From Gammaproteobacteria bacterium (GTDB lineage Bacteria > Pseudomonadota > Gammaproteobacteria > UBA4575), in NCBI GenBank assembly GCA_027297825.1, contig JAPUHH010000155.1, positions 1 to 5,210 on the forward strand: a stretch of 5,210 bases of DNA. The letters run 5' to 3'. Each line of letters starts with the position of its first letter. Within the stretch, counting starts at the first letter, position 1. Below, piece by piece: positions 1 through 5,210 of the stretch. A model generated the notes under the pieces. It was not told the DNA's origin and searched no databases. It saw only the letters and a list, made by a program, of their open reading frames with translations. The translations under genes and the position numbers were made by a program.

Positions 1-1292
1 GTGATGATGGGGATGTTGTTTCTGCCGTAGAAGTGCGCGTAGGGGACGATCAATTTGACTTGCCAGCCCAAGGCTTGAAATTATCTGGCCGACTTGAAGA
101 ATTAGATGTGACAGCCTGGCTGGACATTGTTCGTTCTTCTAAGTCGAATAATAAAAACTCTGCAATTCAATTGAGCGAAATTGATATTAAAGCAAGATCA
201 GTTTCAGTGACTAATTTAGAGATGCAAGATGTTGATTTTCAGTTGATAAAAGGTTCGCAATATTGGTTAGGGGAAATCAACTCTTCGATTGCAAAAGGGA
301 AATTTAATTATCCGCTACATGTAACTTCAGAAACTATCGCGACAGGAGACTTTGATTATCTTCGTTTTAATAAGCCTGAAAAGAAAACGATATCTACCTT
401 TGATCCTCGTAATTTGCCTGCGTTGGAAATTAATACGCACCAGTTTTCATATGACAAATACATCTTTAAGGATGTTTCTTTGATAACTGAAACATCCGCG
501 ACAGGGATGCTGATCAAATCTTTGACCGGAAATGGCGAGGCCTTGAATATTTCAGCCAATGGAGCATGGGAAGTTGGTGCTAATGATAAGCAGCGTACAA
601 ATATAGATGTTGTGTTAGTTAGTCAAAATTTACATAGTACGCTGACGGGACTTGGATTTAAGGCGGGAGTAAGTAAAGGACAAGGCAGTGTTGCCGCGAA
701 ACTCAATTGGCCAAATGCGCCTTATCAGTTTTCTGCTGATGCATTTTCTGGTACCGCAAATCTTAGATTTAAAGATGGTGAGATGTTGTCAGTAGAACCT
801 GGTGGGGCAGGGCGTTTGGTGGGCTTGTTTAATCTAGGCGAAATTACAAGACGCCTTTCTTTAGATTTTACTGACTTTTTCTCCAAGGGCTATGTGTTTG
901 ATAAGATAAGAGGTGACTTGGTTTTCGAAAATGCAAACTTAACTACAGAGAACTTATTTATTAAGGGTCCTTCAGCACACATTTTAATTCAAGGTAGAAC
1001 TGGAATAGTCGCAAAGGATTATGATCAAGTTGTGACCGTTACGCCTCATGTCAGCGGGGGCTTGCCCTGGATCGGTCTTGCTGTTGGTGGTCCGTTGGGT
1101 GCAGTAGGTGTTATTGTTGGGGAAAAAGTGGCTAAAACGATCGGTATAGATGTTAATAAGGTAACAGAGATCAAGTACTCTATGACGGGAAGTTGGGATG
1201 ATCCAAAGATCGAACGGATTGCACAAAAAGTAGTTAAGACAAGTACCTCGGCGCAGGGTCAACCTTCGCCACAGTTATCACCGTCGAATTAA
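1..1292 (+). CDS. yhdP: YhdP, AsmA-like phospholipid-transport protein, C-terminal part (5' end outside window)
   Basis: YhdP is a very large envelope protein of the AsmA-like group. In E. coli it acts with TamB and YdbH to move phospholipids from the inner to the outer membrane. The frame is open to the left edge (first whole codon at base 3), so the GTG at 33 is internal and the gene is cut off. About 429 C-terminal residues of a protein usually near 1,270 remain, without the N-terminal membrane anchor. Family marks are a DPRNLPALEI segment (about 402-431), then GGAGRLVGLFNLGEITRR followed by LDFTDFFSKGYVFDKIRGD (about 801-917), a VTPHVSGGLPWIGLAVGG glycine-rich hydrophobic stretch (about 1035-1130), and MTGSWDDPKIERI near the end. 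The visible part alternates polar and hydrophobic residues as expected for the beta-rich groove. It ends in a low-complexity Ser/Pro/Gln tail and TAA. The following gene is 165 bases away. Identity is firm from the C-terminal motifs; function is taken from the family. Confidence 0.93.
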   Translation, partial: DDGDVVSAVEVRVGDDQFDLPAQGLKLSGRLEELDVTAWLDIVRSSKSNNKNSAIQLSEIDIKARSVSVTNLEMQDVDFQLIKGSQYWLGEINSSIAKGKFNYPLHVTSETIATGDFDYLRFNKPEKKTISTFDPRNLPALEINTHQFSYDKYIFKDVSLITETSATGMLIKSLTGNGEALNISANGAWEVGANDKQRTNIDVVLVSQNLHSTLTGLGFKAGVSKGQGSVAAKLNWPNAPYQFSADAFSGTANLRFKDGEMLSVEPGGAGRLVGLFNLGEITRRLSLDFTDFFSKGYVFDKIRGDLVFENANLTTENLFIKGPSAHILIQGRTGIVAKDYDQVVTVTPHVSGGLPWIGLAVGGPLGAVGVIVGEKVAKTIGIDVNKVTEIKYSMTGSWDDPKIERIAQKVVKTSTSAQGQPSPQLSPSN

Positions 1293-1414
1293 GAATCAGG
1301 AAAGGCGAAGATTAATTCTAATTAATAAAGTATTGCTGCGCTAAAGAGTCATATTTGGTATGCGTGTGCTGTGAGTATATCTCTGTCTTAATAGTCTAAA
1401 ATAATAATATTATG

Positions 1415-1423
1415 TGTAATAAT
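1415..1423 (+). promoter_or_regulatory. Putative extended -10 promoter for the hydrolase-tldD-pmbA unit
   Basis: The 165-base gap after yhdP is the only sizeable spacer between genes and is strongly AT-rich. It contains TGTAATAAT, which reads as an extended -10 (TG, one base, then AATAAT with 5 of 6 matches to TATAAT). It would start RNA near base 1430, giving a leader of about 28 bases before the GTG at 1458. No good -35 lies 16-18 bases upstream (TCTAAA at 1395-1400 is poor), which extended -10 promoters can tolerate. In such AT-rich DNA, chance matches are common. Read-through from yhdP is also possible, as I see no terminator after it. Confidence 0.3.
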
Positions 1424-1446
1424 ACGCATTCATTTATAGCTAAGTT

Positions 1447-1460
1447 AAAAGGTTAATGTG
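1447..1460 (+). promoter_or_regulatory. Ribosome binding site and GTG start of the Nit-family gene
   Basis: AAAAGG at 1447-1452 lies 5 bases before the GTG at 1458. An in-frame TAA at 1446-1448 rules out any earlier start. The next in-frame ATG (residue 9) would remove the first beta strand (KVAAIQM), so GTG is the best start. An ATG at 1456-1458 overlaps it in another frame and is followed at once by TGA (1459-1461). Confidence 0.75.
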
Positions 1461-2273
1461 AGTAAAGTTGCAGCTATTCAGATGGCATCAGGACCTAATG
1501 TTGATGCAAATTTACATGAAGCGGGTCGTTTGATTGAGCAAGCTGCGATTGCGGGTGCTGAATTGATCGTGCTGCCAGAAAACTTTGCGATTATGGGGAT
1601 TGAGGAAGAGGACAAAGTAGCCATACGCGAATCAGAAGGGAAGGGTCCAATACAAAAATTTTTGATGGAACAAGCAAGACTGCATAAAGTGTGGTTAGTG
1701 GGTGGAACCGTACCGTTAGAATGCCCAGATCCAAAAAAAATATTTGCGGCTTGTATGGTGTATGACAACAAAGGTGACTGTGTCGAGCGCTATGACAAGA
1801 TTCACTTATTCGATGTTGATATAGTTGATACCGGAGAAAGCTATAAAGAATCAGAAACGATAGAATATGGCGATTCAAGCTTAAAGGTGATTGACTCGCC
1901 ATTTGGTAAAATAGGCCTAGCGGTGTGTTATGACTTACGTTTCCCTGAGTTATTTCGAGGCTTATTAGATCTTGGTGCACAAGTAGTGGTGTTGCCAGCA
2001 GCATTTACCGCTGCAACAGGTTTAGCGCATTGGGAGAGCTTGCTCCGAGCTCGCGCAATTGAAAATCTAATCTATGTAATTGCTTCAGCTCAAGGCGGAT
2101 ACCATATCAATGGCCGTGCAACTTTTGGTGATAGCATGGTTGTGGATCCCTGGGGTACGATTTTAAATCGTATTCAACATGGAACAGGGATGGCAATTGC
2201 GGATGTGAATATTGATTATCTGGAATCTCGGCGTAATACCTTTCCTTGTATTAAAAATCGACGCTTGAAGTAA
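1458..2273 (+). CDS. Nit1-type carbon-nitrogen hydrolase (probable deaminated glutathione amidase)
   Basis: A complete 271-residue member of the nitrilase superfamily, a normal length for the Nit branch. The Glu-Lys-Cys triad is visible: E41 in LPENF, K114 in YDKIHLFD and C157 in AVCYDLRFPELFR. E131 (YKESETI) is the candidate fourth Glu. The downstream signatures HWESLLRARAIEN (191-203), RATFGDSMVVDPWGTIL (220-236) and the ending FPCIKNRRL resemble Nit1/YbeM more than Nit2 omega-amidase. Nit1 enzymes hydrolyse deaminated glutathione, a transaminase side product, to 2-oxoglutarate and cysteinylglycine. The enzyme is expected to be cytosolic; no signal peptide or membrane segment is seen. A homologue at this place, between yhdP and tldD, is common in Gamma- and Betaproteobacteria. 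Alternatives are Nit2-like omega-amidase or another amidase. The family is certain; the substrate is inferred from motif resemblance only. Confidence 0.93.
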   Translation: MSKVAAIQMASGPNVDANLHEAGRLIEQAAIAGAELIVLPENFAIMGIEEEDKVAIRESEGKGPIQKFLMEQARLHKVWLVGGTVPLECPDPKKIFAACMVYDNKGDCVERYDKIHLFDVDIVDTGESYKESETIEYGDSSLKVIDSPFGKIGLAVCYDLRFPELFRGLLDLGAQVVVLPAAFTAATGLAHWESLLRARAIENLIYVIASAQGGYHINGRATFGDSMVVDPWGTILNRIQHGTGMAIADVNIDYLESRRNTFPCIKNRRLK

Positions 2274-2312
2274 GCGTACATTATCAATCAAAATATTTTG
2301 GAATAAGTATCT

Positions 2313-3755
2313 ATGGAAAACTTTTTAGAGCTGGCGAAAAATCATATTCTAATTCCTTCAGGCTTAGATGAAATGCATTTGACACAAGCATTTTCAACGC
2401 TACTAGATACTTCTGCGGATAGTGGCGATATCTATTTTCAGCTACGCAAGCATGAAGCATGGTCTTTGGAGGATGGAATTGTTAAAGATGCGAGTTATAA
2501 CATTAGCCAAGGCGTTGGTATTCGTGCAGTAAAGGACGATAAAACGGGCTTTGCTTATTCTGATGAAATTGTATTGCCGGCTTTATTAGAATCTTGTAAA
2601 GCTGCGCGTGCCATTGCACGAGGAGCAGTGAATGGAAGTGTTCAAGCGTGGAAATCTAAAATAGGTCATAACCTATATTTGTCAGATAACCCACTGGATT
2701 CTATTACAGAGACAGACAAAGTTGACTTATTACGCTCGCTAGACGTGCTGGCACGCAAACAAGATAGCCGTATAAAACAAGTAATGGTGTCGTTGGCGGG
2801 GACTCATGAAATTATTTTAGTGGCTAATAGCGATGGCTCAATGGCAGCAGATGTGCGTCCATTGGTGAGGTTGAATGTATCCGTTATTGCTGAAGAAAAT
2901 GGACGTATAGAGCAAGGCGGTGCAGGGGGTGGCGGACGTGTCAGTTATGCGTATTTTAATAATCAGAACACTGCGCATTCTTACGTGCATGAAGCGGTGC
3001 GTATGGCACTGCTGAATTTGGAAGCGGTTGATGCACCCGCAGGCACCATGAATGTAGTGCTTGGGCCAGGTTGGCCGGGAGTATTATTGCATGAAGCCAT
3101 CGGTCATGGACTGGAAGGTGATTTTACCCGCAAAGGCACATCAGCATTCAGTGGTCGCATTGGCGAACGTGTTGCAAGTAAAGGCGTTACTGTTGTAGAT
3201 GATGGCACGCTAGCAGACCGCAGGGGTTCACTTAATATTGATGACGAAGGTACGCCTACACAATACACAACCTTAATTGAAGACGGAATTCTTAAAGGGT
3301 TCATGCAAGATAAACTCAATGCAAAATTATCAAACACTGCACCTACGGGAAATGGTCGGCGTGAGTCTTACGCCCACCTGCCCATGCCGCGAATGACCAA
3401 TACATATATGCTTGCAGGCGAGCATGATCCTAGTGAAATCATTAGCTCTGTAGATTCTGGGTTTTATGCAGTTAATTTTGGTGGAGGCCAAGTGGATATT
3501 ACCTCCGGTAAATTTGTGTTTTCTGCTTCCGAGGCTTATCTAATCGAAAAAGGCAAAGTAACTAAGCCGGTAAAAGGCGCTAGGCTTATCGGCGATGGCC
3601 CAGATGTTTTGACACGGGTAAGTATGATTGGCAACGATCTACAGTTAGACGCAGGTGTAGGTACTTGTGGTAAAAATGGTCAAAGTGTACCTGTAGGAGT
3701 GGGCCAACCTACCTTGCGTATAGATGGGTTAACCATTGGAGGTACTTCAAGCTAA
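2313..3755 (+). CDS. tldD: TldD, catalytic subunit of the TldD/TldE metalloprotease
   Basis: A complete 480-residue protein, close to E. coli TldD (481). TldD pairs with TldE (PmbA) in a cytosolic zinc protease that removes the microcin B17 leader peptide and helps degrade the CcdA antitoxin in E. coli. The metal-site motif is LLHEAIGHGLEGDFTRKG, giving H260, E261 and H265. A further expected metal ligand is C452 in the C-terminal GTCGKNGQSVPVGVGQP. The N-terminal domain carries the usual GVGIRAVKDDKTGFAYSD (67-84), and the glycine-rich GGAGGGGR (202-209) precedes the catalytic domain. Other family marks are KGVTVVDDGTL and GSLNIDDEGTPTQ. The ATG at 2313 is the first possible start, since an in-frame TAA lies at 2304-2306. 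A partial Shine-Dalgarno, GGAATA, is at 2300-2305. No microcin or toxin-antitoxin gene is nearby, so a housekeeping peptide-processing role is likely. All key residues are present. Confidence 0.97.
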   Translation: MENFLELAKNHILIPSGLDEMHLTQAFSTLLDTSADSGDIYFQLRKHEAWSLEDGIVKDASYNISQGVGIRAVKDDKTGFAYSDEIVLPALLESCKAARAIARGAVNGSVQAWKSKIGHNLYLSDNPLDSITETDKVDLLRSLDVLARKQDSRIKQVMVSLAGTHEIILVANSDGSMAADVRPLVRLNVSVIAEENGRIEQGGAGGGGRVSYAYFNNQNTAHSYVHEAVRMALLNLEAVDAPAGTMNVVLGPGWPGVLLHEAIGHGLEGDFTRKGTSAFSGRIGERVASKGVTVVDDGTLADRRGSLNIDDEGTPTQYTTLIEDGILKGFMQDKLNAKLSNTAPTGNGRRESYAHLPMPRMTNTYMLAGEHDPSEIISSVDSGFYAVNFGGGQVDITSGKFVFSASEAYLIEKGKVTKPVKGARLIGDGPDVLTRVSMIGNDLQLDAGVGTCGKNGQSVPVGVGQPTLRIDGLTIGGTSS

Positions 3756-3757
3756 TG
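3738..3757 (+). promoter_or_regulatory. Translational coupling junction tldD/pmbA (GGAGG plus TAATG overlap)
   Basis: A GGAGG core sits at 3738-3742 inside the last codons of tldD. The tldD stop TAA (3753-3755) shares its last A with the pmbA ATG (3755-3757). The 12-base gap from GGAGG to ATG is longer than ideal, but the terminating tldD ribosome is placed to restart at pmbA. Coupling would suit subunits of one heterodimer. Confidence 0.75.
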
Positions 3758-5092
3758 GAACTGCAAAAATCACCCTATACGAATGACAAACTAGAAGGTT
3801 TGGTGCAGCTTTGTTTGGATGAGGCAAAAAAACAAGGTGCGACAAGTGCGGAAGCTTCTGTACAAATTGAACACGGTTTGTCAGTAACGGCACGTCTTGG
3901 TGAGGTGGAAACCTTGGAACATAACAATGACTGTGCGCTAGGCATTACGATTTATAACAATAATAAAAAAGGTTCAGCTAGTACCACTAGTTTTAAGCCT
4001 TCCGCAATTAAAGATGCAGTATCTGCAGCATGCAATATTGCAAAATTTACCGAAGAAGATAATTGTGCAGGGCTTGCGGATGCAAGTTACATGGCGACTT
4101 CGATTCAGGATTTAGCTCTCGATTACCCATGGGGAATTGCACCAGATGAGGCGATAGATATCGCAATAGAATGTGAGAATAAGGCGCGTGAATTCGATAA
4201 AATTTCAAACTCCGACGGCGCAACTGTAAATACTTCACGTGGCAGTAGTATTTACGGGAATACGCATGGGTTTGTCGGTAATTATACTTTTACTCGACAT
4301 AATCTTTCTTGTGTGGTCATTGCAGAGCAGGATGGTGCGATGCAAAGAGATTATTGGTTTACTACTTCGCGCAATCCCGCAAATTTAGAATCTCCAGCTT
4401 CAGTAGGTGAGAGAGCAGCAAATCGAACTATAAGTCGACTTGGCGCTAGAAAAATACCTACCTGCACGACCCCAGTTATTTTTGAGGCGAATATGGCGCG
4501 TACATTACTATCACATTTTGTTGGCGCAATTTCCGGTGGTGCATTATATCGTAAGGCTTCGTTTTTATTAGATCATCTAGATAAAAATGTTTTTTCTGAT
4601 TTAGTAACGATAACGGAAGATCCGCATATTAAAGGTGGTCTAGGGAGTAGTTCGTTCGATATGGAAGGAGTGGCAACACAACCACGCACCTTAGTTGAAA
4701 ATGGAGTGCTAAAAGGTTATGTGTTGAGTAGCTATTCCGCACGCAAACTTGGCATGCAAACCACAGGCAACGCTGGTGGTGTGCATAATCTTGCTTTGCA
4801 GCCTGGTAGCCAGTCTTTAGATGATTTGATGAAAGATATGCAACAAGGTTTGTTAGTGACCGAGCTTATTGGTCATGGTGTTAATAATGTTACCGGAGAC
4901 TATTCGCGTGGAGCGGTAGGCTACTGGATAGAAAATGGAGAAATTCAATATCCGGTTGAAGAAATTACAGTGGCGGGGAATCTAAAAAATATATTTCAAA
5001 AAATTATTGCCGTTGGTAATGATGTTGATCAGCGCAGTAATATCAGAACACCTTCTGTACTTATCGATGCAATGATGGTTGCAGGAAGCTAG
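3755..5092 (+). CDS. pmbA: PmbA (TldE), non-catalytic partner subunit of the TldD/TldE protease
   Basis: A complete 445-residue protein, close to E. coli PmbA (450). TldE shares the TldD fold but does not bind the catalytic metal. It completes the chamber that admits unfolded peptides. Where TldD has LLHEAIGH, this protein has LLSHFVGA (251-258), so HExxxH is lost, as is normal for TldE. Family marks are FSDLVTITEDPHIKGGLGSS (280-299), the following SFDMEGVAT, then TGNAGGVHNLAL (337-348), ELIGHGVNNVTGDYSRGAVG (370-389) and WIENGEIQYPVEEITVAGNL (391-410). The N-terminal QIEHGLSVTARLGEVETLEH (37-56) is the usual first strand pair of the fold. The ATG overlaps the tldD stop by one base, so the two are almost certainly co-transcribed and coupled. 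In many Gammaproteobacteria yjgA (darP) lies between them; it is absent here. The gene looks intact from start to TAG. Confidence 0.96.
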   Translation: MELQKSPYTNDKLEGLVQLCLDEAKKQGATSAEASVQIEHGLSVTARLGEVETLEHNNDCALGITIYNNNKKGSASTTSFKPSAIKDAVSAACNIAKFTEEDNCAGLADASYMATSIQDLALDYPWGIAPDEAIDIAIECENKAREFDKISNSDGATVNTSRGSSIYGNTHGFVGNYTFTRHNLSCVVIAEQDGAMQRDYWFTTSRNPANLESPASVGERAANRTISRLGARKIPTCTTPVIFEANMARTLLSHFVGAISGGALYRKASFLLDHLDKNVFSDLVTITEDPHIKGGLGSSSFDMEGVATQPRTLVENGVLKGYVLSSYSARKLGMQTTGNAGGVHNLALQPGSQSLDDLMKDMQQGLLVTELIGHGVNNVTGDYSRGAVGYWIENGEIQYPVEEITVAGNLKNIFQKIIAVGNDVDQRSNIRTPSVLIDAMMVAGS

Positions 5093-5210
5093 AAACACCT
5101 CAAAATGTATCTAGTGCGCTGATAATGCGTTACAGAACTTTCTCCTTTGCTCATTACTAATGTGCAAACTCTGTTACTCAGAGCTTCTGCGCTTTGTCTT
5201 ATGTTTAGGA
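5093..5210. other. Region after pmbA, no assignable gene
   Basis: These last 118 bases hold no gene I can name. A short hairpin (CTCTG 5169-5173, loop TTACT, CAGAG 5179-5183) has a five-pair stem but no T run on either side, so it is a poor intrinsic terminator. On the - strand two frames are open from the right edge. One ends at a stop at 5174-5176 after the 11-residue basic tail PKHKTKRRSSE. The other runs 39 codons to a stop at 5089-5091, overlapping the pmbA TAG. Either could be the tail of a convergent gene, but neither is recognisable and both lengths are within chance. Confidence 0.4.

Noticed and set aside
33..35. GTG as the start of a separate 419-residue gene
   Set aside because: The frame is open upstream to the window edge with family-like sequence (SAVEVRVGDD), no ribosome site is seen, and YhdP is far longer, so this is an internal codon.
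984..1262. 92-codon open frame on the - strand inside yhdP
   Set aside because: It covers the most conserved C-terminal part of YhdP, which explains the sequence. No ribosome site or family resemblance is seen.
1311..1326. Inverted repeat ATTAAT-TCTA-ATTAAT after yhdP as a terminator
   Set aside because: The stem is A/T only with a four-base loop and no following T run, so it would be too weak to act as an intrinsic terminator.
1733..1740. Run of eight A residues in the Nit-family gene, possible slippage or sequencing frameshift site
   Set aside because: The reading frame before and after the run gives one continuous, family-consistent protein (PDPKKIFAACMVYD), so no frameshift is needed.
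1591..2004. 137-codon open frame on the - strand inside the Nit-family gene
   Set aside because: It lies wholly antisense to a well-supported enzyme gene, and its translation is rich in Leu, Ser and His with no recognisable domain. It is a shadow of the coding strand.
3824..3833. A_AAA_AAA slippery run in pmbA that could cause -1 frameshifting
   Set aside because: The -1 frame meets a stop after roughly 18 codons, and the in-frame product is a full-length normal TldE, so there is no sign of a programmed shift.
5169..5183. Hairpin CTCTG-TTACT-CAGAG as the pmbA terminator
   Set aside because: Only five base pairs, and no T-rich stretch follows. It is noted in the region entry but not called as a terminator.

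Overview
The window is a compact, single-direction stretch of a Gram-negative proteobacterial chromosome. It carries the 3' end of yhdP, a Nit1-type carbon-nitrogen hydrolase gene, tldD, and pmbA (tldE), all on the + strand. By eye the base composition is moderately AT-rich. YhdP implies an outer membrane. From memory, the order rng-yhdP-nitrilase-tldD-yjgA(darP)-pmbA is common in Gammaproteobacteria such as Pseudomonas, while Betaproteobacteria tend to have yhdP-nitrilase-tldD without pmbA next to it. I therefore lean to an AT-rich gammaproteobacterium. No genus can be named from this sequence alone.

Layout: 1-1292 is the last 429 codons of yhdP, cut off by the left edge. 1293-1457 is an AT-rich spacer with a plausible extended -10 promoter. 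1458-2273 is the Nit-family hydrolase, starting at GTG. A 39-base spacer follows. 2313-3755 is tldD, and 3755-5092 is pmbA, whose ATG overlaps the tldD stop in a TAATG junction. The last 118 bases (5093-5210) hold no assignable gene and no convincing terminator.

How the genes work together: TldD and PmbA (TldE) form a heterodimeric metalloprotease. TldD here has the HExxxH motif and a C-terminal Cys, while TldE lacks the motif, so their 1-base overlap fits production of equal amounts of the two subunits. The hydrolase most resembles deaminated-glutathione amidases (Nit1/YbeM), which are metabolite-repair enzymes. YhdP is an AsmA-like envelope protein linked to phospholipid transport to the outer membrane. 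The linkage of these functions is conserved, but its reason is not evident from the sequence.

Novelty: I see no undescribed system. The most notable points are the absence of yjgA/darP from between tldD and pmbA, the ATGTGA start-stop overlapping the GTG start of the hydrolase, and the unexplained right edge. All genes look intact and ordinary for their families.
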